A stretch of 35,461 bases of DNA from Bacteroidaceae bacterium. GTDB taxonomy: Bacteria; Bacteroidota; Bacteroidia; Bacteroidales; Bacteroidaceae. The notes under the pieces are model-generated. The model did no database searches. It was given only the letters and a program-made list of their open reading frames with translations, and was not told the DNA's origin. The position numbers and the translations under genes are program-made. Below, in pieces: positions 24,332 to 31,884 of the stretch. Within the stretch, counting starts at the first letter, position 1; each line of letters starts with the position of its first letter. Where the stretch lies: contig JAFSKR010000052.1 in NCBI GenBank assembly GCA_017448825.1, positions 1 through 35,461 of the forward strand. The letters are read 5' to 3'.

Positions 24332-24793
24332 ATGCAATCAAACAGTTTTAAGACAAGCTACATCACACCCGAAGCAGCTAACAAGCAGTGGGTCGTAGTG
24401 GATGCTTCAGGCCAAGTGCTGGGTCGTATGGCATCTAAGGTAGCAAAGGTACTTCGTGGTAAGTACAAGCCAATCTTCACGCCCAACATGGACTGTGGCG
24501 ACAACGTGATTCTCATCAATGCCAACCAAATTAAGGTTACTGGTGCAAAAGAGACTCAAAAAGAGTACATCACTTTCTCTGGTTATCCAAGTGGTCAGCA
24601 CAGAGCCACTTATGCTCAGATGATTAAGCGCCCCAACGGTTACGAAAAGGTGATTCGTCATGCCGTTAAAGGTATGCTTCCCAAGGGCATCCTTGGCAGA
24701 CATCTTCTGAAGAACCTCTACATCTTCGAAGGTGCAGAACACGACAAGCAGGCACAGAAGCCAGTAACTCTTGATATTAACACCCTCAAATAA
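24332..24793 (+). CDS. rplM: 50S ribosomal protein L13
   Basis: A 153-residue ribosomal protein of the large subunit, of normal length. Family segments: WVVVDASGQVLGRMASKVAKVLRG near the N-terminus, and KRPNGYEKVIRHAVKGMLPK (the conserved basic MLP segment) followed by LGRHLLKNLYIFEGAEHDKQAQKP at the C-terminus. It is followed after 12 bp by rpsI, the usual partner gene. Confidence 0.97.
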   Translation: MQSNSFKTSYITPEAANKQWVVVDASGQVLGRMASKVAKVLRGKYKPIFTPNMDCGDNVILINANQIKVTGAKETQKEYITFSGYPSGQHRATYAQMIKRPNGYEKVIRHAVKGMLPKGILGRHLLKNLYIFEGAEHDKQAQKPVTLDINTLK

Positions 24794-24805
24794 AGACTAA
24801 GGTAT

Positions 24806-25198
24806 ATGGCAGTAAATTATATCAATGCACTCGGCCGTCGTAAGAGCGCCGTTGCACGCGTGTACCTTACAGAAGGTACTGGCAAAATCATCATCAACAA
24901 GCGTGAACTTGCTGATTATTTCCCATCAGAACTCATTCAATTCGTGGTAAAGCAGCCCCTCAACCTCCTTGGTGTTGCTGAGAAGTATGACATCAAAGCA
25001 ACCCTTACAGGTGGCGGCTACACTGGACAGAGCCAGGCCATGCGCCTCGCTATCGCCCGTGCTCTCGTGAAAATTAACGAAGAAGATAAGAAGGCTCTCC
25101 GCGCAGAAGGCTTCATCACACGTGATGCACGTGCCGTTGAACGTAAGAAGCCAGGTCAGCCAAAGGCACGTCGTCGCTTCCAGTTCTCTAAGCGCTAA
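24806..25198 (+). CDS. rpsI: 30S ribosomal protein S9
   Basis: A 130-residue small-subunit ribosomal protein. It has the N-terminal GRRKSAVARVYL block, the GGGYTGQSQAMRLAIARAL core and the conserved basic C-terminal tail ending KARRRFQFSKR, whose last Arg contacts P-site tRNA in characterised ribosomes. Co-transcribed with rplM. Confidence 0.97.
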   Translation: MAVNYINALGRRKSAVARVYLTEGTGKIIINKRELADYFPSELIQFVVKQPLNLLGVAEKYDIKATLTGGGYTGQSQAMRLAIARALVKINEEDKKALRAEGFITRDARAVERKKPGQPKARRRFQFSKR

Positions 25199-25214
25199 AA
25201 ACTACAAGATAGCC

Positions 25215-25266
25215 GTTTAGTATCTAAACCCATAAGCTCTCTCATGAACAGGGCGACCTATGGGTT
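25215..25266 (+). promoter_or_regulatory. alternative hairpins in the rpsI-rpsB gap
   Basis: GTTTAG (25215-25220) / CTAAAC (25224-25229) and AACCCATA (25227-25234) / TATGGGTT (25259-25266) share bases 25227-25229, so only one can form. No T-run follows, so this looks more like an rpsB leader element than a terminator. Confidence 0.4.
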
Positions 25267-25311
25267 GGTTAAACAAACATTAACTCAAAAAGAAAGTAAA
25301 CAACAACAATT

Positions 25312-26121
25312 ATGGCAAGAACAGATTTTGATTCTCTTCTCGCAGCAGGTGCCCACTTCGGCCACCTCAAGCGCAAGTGGAATCCCGCTATGGCTCCCTA
25401 CATCTTCATGGAGCGCAATGGCATTCACATCATCGACCTTCACAAGACCGTCGCTAAAATTGACCAAGCAGCTGACGCCCTCAAGCAGATTGCCAAGAGC
25501 GGCAAGCGCATCCTTTTCGTAGGCACCAAGAAGCAAGCTCAGGAAATCATCGCAGAGAAGGCTGCTTCAGTAGGTATGCCTTACGTGACTGAGCGCTGGC
25601 CTGGTGGTATGTTGACCAACTTCCCAACCATCCGCAAGGCTGTGAAGAAGATGGCTAACATCGACAAACTCTTGAGCGATGGTACTTACGACAAGCTCTC
25701 CAAGCGTGAAAACCTCCAGATTCGCCGCAAGCGTGCTAAGTTGGAGAAGAACCTTGGCTCTATCGCAGACCTGACTCGTCTTCCATCTGCTCTCTTTGTG
25801 GTGGACGTGATGAAGGAGCACATCGCTGTGAGCGAGGCTAACAGACTTGGCATCCCAGTATTCGCTATCGTCGATACGAACTCTGATCCACGCAATATCG
25901 ACTTCGTTATCCCAGCCAACGATGACGCCACCAAGTCTATCGAACTGATTCTTGGTGTTGTCTGCGACGCCATCAATGAAGGCATCGAAGAGCGTAAGGT
26001 GGAGAAAGCCGACCAAGATGCTAACGCTGAAAAGCAGGAAGGCAACGTTCCAGCAGTGGAAGAGGCCGAAGAAACTCCAGCCGAAGAGGCTCAAGCAGAA
26101 GAGGCTCCAGCAGCTGAATAA
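25312..26121 (+). CDS. rpsB: 30S ribosomal protein S2
   Basis: A 269-residue small-subunit ribosomal protein. It shows GAHFGHLKRKWNPAMAPYIF, GTKKQAQEII, ERWPGGMLTNFPTI and the nucleotide-binding-like IVDTNSDPRNIDFVIPANDD segment. The C-terminus carries a low-complexity acidic Ala/Glu extension of about 40 residues (EEAEETPAEEAQAEEAPAAE), common in this phylum. It precedes tsf, the conserved partner. Confidence 0.97.
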   Translation: MARTDFDSLLAAGAHFGHLKRKWNPAMAPYIFMERNGIHIIDLHKTVAKIDQAADALKQIAKSGKRILFVGTKKQAQEIIAEKAASVGMPYVTERWPGGMLTNFPTIRKAVKKMANIDKLLSDGTYDKLSKRENLQIRRKRAKLEKNLGSIADLTRLPSALFVVDVMKEHIAVSEANRLGIPVFAIVDTNSDPRNIDFVIPANDDATKSIELILGVVCDAINEGIEERKVEKADQDANAEKQEGNVPAVEEAEETPAEEAQAEEAPAAE

Positions 26122-26142
26122 ACCGTAAAACTAAAAAATGAA

Positions 26143-26201
26143 AGAATTGAAAAATTGAAGTTCTGCCTATTCACAATAAGCTACTTCAATTTTTCAATTC
26201 T
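26143..26201. repeat. perfect 18-bp inverted repeat between rpsB and tsf
   Basis: AGAATTGAAAAATTGAAG (26143-26160) and CTTCAATTTTTCAATTCT (26184-26201), with a 23-nt loop. It is long, perfect and AT-only apart from G-C at intervals. It may be an attenuator between rpsB and tsf or a small inserted palindrome. Confidence 0.85.
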
Positions 26202-26228
26202 TCAACTCTCAAATTCTAAATAATAACT

Positions 26229-27221
26229 ATGGCAATTACTATAAAAGAAATCAATGAGCTTCGCAAGAAGACTCAAGCAGGTCTCATGGACTGCAAGAAG
26301 GCACTCACAGAGGCCAATGGCGACATGGAAGCTGCTATGGAAATCCTTCGCAAGAAGGGACAGCTCGTGGCTGCCAAGCGTTCCGACCGCGATGCTGCAG
26401 AGGGCTGTGTCCTCGCAAAGGTTGATGGCAACTACGGTGCAATGATTGCACTGAAGTGTGAAACAGACTTCGTGGCAAAGAACGCGGACTTCGTGGCTCT
26501 CGCCACCAAGATTATCGATGCTGTTGTAGCCAACAAGTGCAAGAGCATGGATGAGGTAAATGCACTCACCATCGATGGCGAGAACATCAAGGATGCTATC
26601 ACCAACCGTTCGGGTGTGACGGGCGAGAAGATGGAACTTGACGGCTTCAACTATGTGGAAGGTGAGGAAATTGTTGCCTACAACCACATGAACCAGAACT
26701 TCCTCTGTGCTCTCGTTGTGCTGAACAAGAAAGGCTTTGAAGAGGCTGGCAAGGGTGTGGCCATGCAGGTGGCTGCAATGTCTCCTGTAGCTCTCAATGC
26801 AGAGTCTGTTCCACAGGACGTAAAGGACACCGAGATGCGCAATGCCATCGACAAGGCTAAGCAGAACCAGATTGGCAAGGCTGTTGAAGTGGCTCTCAAG
26901 AAGGCCGGCATCAACCCCGCACACGTTGACTCCGAAGATCACATCGAGTCGAACACTGCCAAGGGCTGGATTACTCCCGAAGAGGCTGCCAAGGCTCGTG
27001 AAATCAAGGCTACTGTTGCCAAGGAGGCTGAGGCCAACTTGAAGGAGCAGATGATTGAGAACATCGCCAAGGGCATGGTTGCCAAGTTCTTCAAGGAGAG
27101 CTGTCTTCTCGAACAGGCATACATTGACGACAACAAGATTTCTGTCGCTCAGTACCTCAAGGGCATCGACAAAGACCTCACAGTTACAGACTTCAAGCGT
27201 TTCACGCTCCGCGCAGAGTAA
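26229..27221 (+). CDS. tsf: elongation factor Ts
   Basis: A 330-residue nucleotide exchange factor for EF-Tu. The N-terminal UBA-like region includes LRKKTQAGLMDCKKALTEA, and the core has ALKCETDFVAKNADF, the TDFVA contact motif that reaches into EF-Tu. It is longer than the 283-residue enteric form, as usual in Bacteroidetes, owing to a longer dimerisation/core region. The gene is followed by a clear terminator. Confidence 0.97.
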   Translation: MAITIKEINELRKKTQAGLMDCKKALTEANGDMEAAMEILRKKGQLVAAKRSDRDAAEGCVLAKVDGNYGAMIALKCETDFVAKNADFVALATKIIDAVVANKCKSMDEVNALTIDGENIKDAITNRSGVTGEKMELDGFNYVEGEEIVAYNHMNQNFLCALVVLNKKGFEEAGKGVAMQVAAMSPVALNAESVPQDVKDTEMRNAIDKAKQNQIGKAVEVALKKAGINPAHVDSEDHIESNTAKGWITPEEAAKAREIKATVAKEAEANLKEQMIENIAKGMVAKFFKESCLLEQAYIDDNKISVAQYLKGIDKDLTVTDFKRFTLRAE

Positions 27222-27295
27222 GAGAAACCCTCTCCCCGATTCTCCCCATACCATAATGAGGAGGAAGACCATGCGGGATGTGGCAGATATAGTAA

Positions 27296-27332
27296 GCGGG
27301 ATGCATTCAACCGAGTGCATCCCGCCTTTTAT
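27296..27332 (+). terminator. intrinsic terminator of rpsB-tsf
   Basis: GCGGGATGCA (27296-27305) / TGCATCCCGC (27316-27325), a perfect 10-bp stem with 10-nt loop, followed by CTTTTATT. Confidence 0.9.
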
Positions 27333-27367
27333 TATATATAAAGTATGTGTAAGCCGTAGAGGACTTC

Positions 27368-27552
27368 TTATTTCACCACCAACCCCTTCTTCACGTTCCA
27401 TGACTCGCCCTCCGTCTTCAATTTTCCATCCTTCCAGCGGAGTTGCGTGTAGTTGTAAGTGACACCGTCGCGGACGAGATAGTGGCTGAGAATGCGTTGG
27501 CAACCGATAGTACCCCGAATGCGATGGCACACACCACCAGCATTCTCTTCAT
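27368..27552 (-). pseudogene. frameshifted small secreted protein gene
   Basis: From ATG at 27552 the minus strand encodes a signal peptide, MKRMLVVCAIAFGVLSVANA; the rest of that frame is not convincing. In another frame a compact ending follows: SHYLVRDGVTYNYTQLRWKD, then GKLKTEGESWNVKKGLVVK and TAA (27370-27368). The total length of 185 nt is not a multiple of three. Together they look like one ~60-residue exported protein broken by a frameshift near 27480. No family recognised. Confidence 0.5.
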
Positions 27553-27641
27553 GATTAAAAAATCCTTTTTCATTCCCTAGTTATTTAATGGATAGTGTCA
27601 AAATAGCCCTAACGTATGACACTTCATACCTCTCTTAACAT

Positions 27642-27721
27642 CCCCAAAGGAGGTGTGACTCTCACCCCAAAAGCGGTGTGACTCAGACCACAAAAGGGGT
27701 GTGATTCAGACCACTTCTGGG
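27642..27721. repeat. 23-bp tandem repeat, three copies plus a partial
   Basis: Units at 27642-27664, 27665-27687 and 27688-27710, consensus CCCCAAAAGGGGTGTGACTC plus AGA, then a partial CCACTTCTGGG (27711-27721). Copies differ at two to five positions. The array follows the stop of the lipoprotein gene at 27748. Confidence 0.85.
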
Positions 27722-27747
27722 AATACCGAGCACCTATCGGAGGTGTT

Positions 27748-28296
27748 CTAGTGTGTCCTTTCCATCTTCTCCTCGTAGAAATGCAACTTGAGCAGCATCT
27801 TCTCCTGCTGCTTCTTGGCTGCATCGAAGTCGTGCATTGCCTTGGCGAGAGCATAACAACGATGGATGTCGTTCCGTTGAGCGGCAGTAAGATTCGCCGG
27901 CAATTGTGCCATATAATCCTCTTCGTCAAGGTCGATTTCCATGAAAGCGTATCGGCGTTTCTTGTCGATGGAAACAAGTAGCAACTTGCCGCTTTCCTCC
28001 ACCTCGGGGAAGAATGTGAAACGCGACTTATCACCTTGATAGCCAGGCAAAACATAATAGCCAACCGTCTGATACTTCTCCTGCTTCTCAAACACAAACT
28101 GCTCCTTCAAATCCTTCACATCCAATTCTCTGAACGTGGCAACACTGTCAGCTGCAGCCAAGTCTCTCAGGGCCTGCACCAATTCCAGCGAGTCGTTTCT
28201 TCTGATTTCAGCCTTCCGCTGTTCGACCAACGAGGGGCGATGCTCACATCCACACAACAATGACAACAACCCCATCATGTAAAATAATCTTTTCAT
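27748..28296 (-). CDS. hypothetical lipoprotein
   Basis: A 182-residue protein from MKRLFYMMGLLSLLCGCEH (28296), a lipoprotein signal with Cys near residue 17 (LCGC). The frame is open from 28326, but the additional residues precede the signal. The mature part is charged and largely helical (VEQRKAEIRRNDSLELVQAL; NDIHRCYALAKAMHDFDAAK), with a central beta-like stretch (TVGYYVLPGYQGDKSRFTFF) and a Lys-rich C-terminus. No domain recognised. It is divergent from the WG-repeat gene. Confidence 0.75.
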   Translation of the reverse strand: MKRLFYMMGLLSLLCGCEHRPSLVEQRKAEIRRNDSLELVQALRDLAAADSVATFRELDVKDLKEQFVFEKQEKYQTVGYYVLPGYQGDKSRFTFFPEVEESGKLLLVSIDKKRRYAFMEIDLDEEDYMAQLPANLTAAQRNDIHRCYALAKAMHDFDAAKKQQEKMLLKLHFYEEKMERTH

Positions 28297-28342
28297 AATT
28301 CGTATTTTGGGGAGTAAAGGTAGCACTTATTTTGCAAAAAGC

Positions 28343-28373
28343 TTGGCTAATCTACCATTTTTTTGTACTTTTG
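28343..28373 (+). promoter_or_regulatory. promoter of the WG-repeat lipoprotein gene
   Basis: TTG (28343-28345) and TACTTTTG (28366-28373), spaced 20 bp. On the other strand TACCTTTA (28322-28315) is a near-match that may serve the divergent lipoprotein gene. Confidence 0.65.
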
Positions 28374-28425
28374 CCCTCAGAAAAAGAATTGGCATTACTA
28401 CTTATCACCTAATAACCACAAAAAG

Positions 28426-29565
28426 ATGAAAAAGATTTTCTTATTCGCCAGCATGGGACTGGCTCTGCTTGCATCGTGCACAGGCAAAAAAACGAACACG
28501 GAAGGGGAACTGGCCGACAGCACGGCTGTAGCTGTTGAACAAACCGAACCCGAGAAGGAATACGACCTCGAATCTATCGCCAAAGTCATCGAAGGAGCCG
28601 AAACGGTGATGGGCTTCAGCGAGGGAAGGGCTTCAGTCATCAACAAAGACGGCAAGCTCGGTGTCATCGACAAGAAGGGCAACATCATCATCCCCTTCGA
28701 ATATGGCTATTCCGTCTATCGATTCTCCGAAGGTGTGCTGTGCTGCCACAAGAACGACACGCGCTACTACTTCGACCACGACGGCAACGTGCTCTTCACT
28801 TCGGAATACGGTGGCAGTTGCCGGTTTCACGACGGATTTGCCTGCATCTACAAGGACGGCAAGTACACCTATCTCGACAAGACGGGCAAGCAAGCCTTCC
28901 CAGAGGAATGGGAGTGGGCAGAAGATTTCTCCGACGGCATGGCACTCGTCATGGGTGAGGGAGGCTGGGGCTTCATCGACACCACGGGCAAGCTCGTCAT
29001 CCCTTATCAGTACGACTCACCCTCAGAGCGCAATCCTGAAGGTTTCCACGAAGGACTTGCCGCTGTCATCATCGACCCCAGCCGCGAACTCTTCGGTTAC
29101 ATCGACAAGACAGGCAAGCAGGTTTTTCCGAAACTCTATTACAATGACAGCCAGTTCTCGGAAGGTCTGGCTGCGGTGTATGACCGCGACCTTGATCGTC
29201 ATGGGTACATCGACAAGACAGGAAAGATGGTCATCACGCTTGATGAAGGCTACAATGGCGACAACTTCCGCGAGGGGCTTGCCACCATCCGCAAACACGG
29301 AACTCCGTCCGCTTTCATCGACAAGGCGGGCAAGCAGGTTATTCAGTTGGACGGCACCTACAAAGACGTAGAGCCTTTCTACGAGAGACGCGCACGAGTG
29401 TGGGATGGAACAGCATACGGTTTCATCAACACGGAAGGGAAACTGGTCATTCCCTGCCAATACACCTGTTATGAAGGTTTCAGCGAAGGACTCGTACCTG
29501 TCACGAAAGATGGCAAATGTGGCTATCTTGACCTCGAAGGCAACAGTACCTTCGACTATCAATAG
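28426..29565 (+). CDS. WG-repeat lipoprotein
   Basis: A 379-residue protein starting at MKKIFLFASMGLALLASCTG (lipobox LASC). It is built from about seven copies of the WG-type beta repeat, with units such as WGFIDTTGKLVIPYQYD, GYIDKTGKQVFPKLY, GYIDKTGKMVITLDE, AFIDKAGKQVIQLDG and GFINTEGKLVIPCQY, each joined by FSEGLA-type links. Such repeats form a beta-propeller-like surface; the ligand is unknown. The frame is open from 28363, before the likely transcript start, so the later ATG is chosen. Confidence 0.85.
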   Translation: MKKIFLFASMGLALLASCTGKKTNTEGELADSTAVAVEQTEPEKEYDLESIAKVIEGAETVMGFSEGRASVINKDGKLGVIDKKGNIIIPFEYGYSVYRFSEGVLCCHKNDTRYYFDHDGNVLFTSEYGGSCRFHDGFACIYKDGKYTYLDKTGKQAFPEEWEWAEDFSDGMALVMGEGGWGFIDTTGKLVIPYQYDSPSERNPEGFHEGLAAVIIDPSRELFGYIDKTGKQVFPKLYYNDSQFSEGLAAVYDRDLDRHGYIDKTGKMVITLDEGYNGDNFREGLATIRKHGTPSAFIDKAGKQVIQLDGTYKDVEPFYERRARVWDGTAYGFINTEGKLVIPCQYTCYEGFSEGLVPVTKDGKCGYLDLEGNSTFDYQ

Positions 29566-29596
29566 GGCCATAAATAGAGTACATTCTTAGAGAGAG

Positions 29597-29650
29597 AAAA
29601 GGAACGAAAGCACTTTTTTACAAAAAAAATAGTGACTTTTGTTCCTTTTT
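29597..29650 (+). terminator. terminator of the WG-repeat gene, overlapping the next promoter
   Basis: AAAAGGAACGAAAGCACT (29597-29614) pairs with AGTGACTTTTGTTCCTTTT (29631-29649) with one mismatch and one bulge, followed by a T-rich tract. The right arm includes TTTG at 29638-29641, the likely -33 box of the next gene. Confidence 0.75.
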
Positions 29651-29671
29651 TCTCTTTTTTCTCTATCTTTG
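29638..29671 (+). promoter_or_regulatory. promoter of the lipoprotein-cca-GH105-lpxK-thiL run
   Basis: TTTG (29638-29641) and TATCTTTG (29664-29671), spaced 22 bp, about 36 nt before the ATG at 29707. Confidence 0.6.
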
Positions 29672-29706
29672 CACTATCAAATCATCCATTCACAAGCAGA
29701 GACAAC

Positions 29707-30330
29707 ATGAAAAAGTACGTCATCTTTGCCTTAGTCATCTTGGTGATGTCATGTGGCAACAAAACCACAGGCAGCAACGAGACAACAGAAGATACCATAG
29801 GGGGAACTCCCCAAACATCTGTCGAACCCGTCAACCATCAAGACACGGAGCGTGCTGGATACACCTTCAAGGTCTCGTTCCGAAAAGATGAGAACGACCA
29901 ATGCGATGCACTACTTCTGACCTGTCAATCGGGCGACAAGAAGCAAGAATTTGTCGGTGAGTTTAACTGGTCTAAAGACGAGGACTTGCTGGGCGATGCA
30001 GGTGAAATCACCGAAGAAGACATCAACTTCGATGGCATCCCCGATGTGGTGGTCTATTTGGGCGATTTTGGCGTGAACCCAGGACTTTTCTCCACCTTTT
30101 ACTATATGGCTTGTGTATGGAACCCGCAGCGTCAGAGCTTCGAACGTTGCGAGGCATACGACGAACTTATCAATCCAACGGTTGATGCCGAGAAAAAGGT
30201 CATCACCTGCGAATACACCAATCCAATCGGCGACGTGTTCCATGAAGTGTATGCATGGAAAGACGGAAAGTTAACGTTGACAGAAAGCACCAGCCACAAC
30301 GAATTGGAAGACGAGAAGGAAGAGGAATAA
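29707..30330 (+). CDS. lipoprotein with XAC2610-like calcium-binding-type repeat domain
   Basis: A 207-residue lipoprotein (MKKYVIFALVILVMSCGNK, Cys16). The mature domain includes EEDINFDGIPDVVVYLGDFG, a DxNxDGxxD loop like those in VCBS/FG-GAP or dockerin-type calcium sites, and CVWNPQRQSFERCEAYDEL, the W-x(6)-F pattern of XAC2610-related proteins. Role unknown. The frame is open from 29632, upstream of the promoter's -7 box, so the ATG at 29707 is chosen. It ends 24 bp before cca. Confidence 0.75.
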   Translation: MKKYVIFALVILVMSCGNKTTGSNETTEDTIGGTPQTSVEPVNHQDTERAGYTFKVSFRKDENDQCDALLLTCQSGDKKQEFVGEFNWSKDEDLLGDAGEITEEDINFDGIPDVVVYLGDFGVNPGLFSTFYYMACVWNPQRQSFERCEAYDELINPTVDAEKKVITCEYTNPIGDVFHEVYAWKDGKLTLTESTSHNELEDEKEEE

Positions 30331-30354
30331 ACACCATAACCACACCCATACACC

Positions 30355-31869
30355 ATGAAACTACTCACCCACGAAGACATACTCCAACAGCTGGATCACC
30401 CCTTCTTCCGCCTCATCTCAGAGACGGCAGAAGAGTTGGGATTGGAGTGCTATGTCATCGGTGGATGGGTGAGAGACCTCTATCTGGAACGTCCTTCGAG
30501 CGACATCGACATCGTGGTGGCAGACCCCAAGAAACAGGTGGAGCGTCCAGGCATTGCCATCGCCGAAGCACTCAAGTCAAAGATTGGGAAGAAAGTGCAT
30601 ATTGCCATCTACAAGAACTTCGGCACGGCACAGTTAAAACACAAACAACTGGAAATCGAGTTTGTGGGAGCACGCAAGGAAAGCTACAACAGAAACTCAC
30701 GAAAACCAGTCACAGAAGACGGCACTTTAGAGGAAGACCAGAACCGTCGCGACTTCACCATCAACGCGATGGCACTCTGCCTGAACAAAGACCGTTTCGG
30801 CGAACTGGTTGATCCCTTCGATGGCTTGCTCGACCTCGAAGACAAGACCATCGCCACCCCACTCGACCCCGACATCACCTTTAGCGACGACCCCCTACGC
30901 ATGATGCGCTGCATCCGCTTCGCCACACAGCTAGACTTCCACATTGAGGAGGAGACCTTCGAGGCATTGAGCCGCAACAAAGAGCGCATCAGCATCATCT
31001 CAGGCGAACGCATTGCAGAGGAACTGAACAAAATCATCCTCTCCCCCACTCCCTCCAAGGGTTTTGTGGAACTGGAACGCTGCGGACTCCTGCCACTCGT
31101 CTTTCCCGAACTTGCACAACTGCAAGGTGTGGAGACAAAGAACGGAAAGGCACACAAAGATAACTTCTACCACACCTTAGAGGTGCTTGACAACGTGGCA
31201 AAAGCCACAGCCAACCCAGCCGACCTGCCTAAAGGTAATAGCCAATGGAGTTCCTCGAAAGACCATATTCTCTGGCTCCGATGGGCAGCTCTCTTGCACG
31301 ACATCGGCAAACCCAAGTCAAAACGTTTCGACCCTTTGCTTGGATGGACATTCCATAATCACAACGACATCGGAGAGCACATGATCCCGACCATCTTCCG
31401 ACGGATGAAGCTGCCTATGAACGAGAAGATGAAGTTCGTGCAGAAACTGGTGCAGCTGCATATGCGCCCCAGTGTCATCGCCGATAAGGAAGTGACTGAC
31501 AGCGCCGTGCGTCGTCTGCTCTTCGAAGCGGGCGACGACATCGACGACCTCATGATTCTCAGCACCGCCGACATCACTTCGAAGAATGAGGTGAAGAAGA
31601 AAAAATTCATTGACAACTTCATCGCTGTACGCACCAAACTTGTGGAAATCGAAGAGAAAGACCGCATCCGCAACTTCCAACCACCCGTCAGCGGCGAAGA
31701 AATCATGCAACTTTTCGGATTGAAGCCCAGCAAGGAGGTGGGTGTGCTGAAGACAGCCATCAAAGATGCCATCCTCGATGGCAAGATACCCAACGAACAC
31801 GAACCAGCGAAAGCCTTGCTCATCGAGGAGGCAAAGAAACTGGGACTCACCCCCATCGAATCACACTAA
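30355..31869 (+). CDS. cca: CCA tRNA nucleotidyltransferase / poly(A) polymerase family with HD domain
   Basis: A 504-residue class II nucleotidyltransferase. Residues 34-60 hold YVIGGWVRDLYLERPSSDID: GGxVRD (36-41) and the metal-binding DxD (Asp50, Asp52). RRDFTINAMAL and DPLRMMRCIRFATQLDF follow. The C-terminal HD phosphohydrolase domain shows LLHDIGKPKSKRF and HNHNDIGEHM. This architecture adds or repairs the tRNA 3' CCA end; a poly(A) polymerase role cannot be excluded by motif alone. It lies 15 bp before a glycosidase gene. Confidence 0.9.
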   Translation: MKLLTHEDILQQLDHPFFRLISETAEELGLECYVIGGWVRDLYLERPSSDIDIVVADPKKQVERPGIAIAEALKSKIGKKVHIAIYKNFGTAQLKHKQLEIEFVGARKESYNRNSRKPVTEDGTLEEDQNRRDFTINAMALCLNKDRFGELVDPFDGLLDLEDKTIATPLDPDITFSDDPLRMMRCIRFATQLDFHIEEETFEALSRNKERISIISGERIAEELNKIILSPTPSKGFVELERCGLLPLVFPELAQLQGVETKNGKAHKDNFYHTLEVLDNVAKATANPADLPKGNSQWSSSKDHILWLRWAALLHDIGKPKSKRFDPLLGWTFHNHNDIGEHMIPTIFRRMKLPMNEKMKFVQKLVQLHMRPSVIADKEVTDSAVRRLLFEAGDDIDDLMILSTADITSKNEVKKKKFIDNFIAVRTKLVEIEEKDRIRNFQPPVSGEEIMQLFGLKPSKEVGVLKTAIKDAILDGKIPNEHEPAKALLIEEAKKLGLTPIESH

Positions 31870-31884
31870 CTAAAACCTACTGAT

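Noticed and set aside
26202-27530. 442-codon open frame on the minus strand
   Set aside because: It runs antisense through tsf and its terminator; the tsf product is unmistakable and the antisense peptide has no recognisable features.
27590-27635. Second copy of the TGTCAAAATA element end
   Set aside because: Only about 10 bp match the ends at 19207-19297 and no partner end was found.
27642-27721. CRISPR array
   Set aside because: The 23-bp units are directly adjacent without spacers and there are no cas genes.
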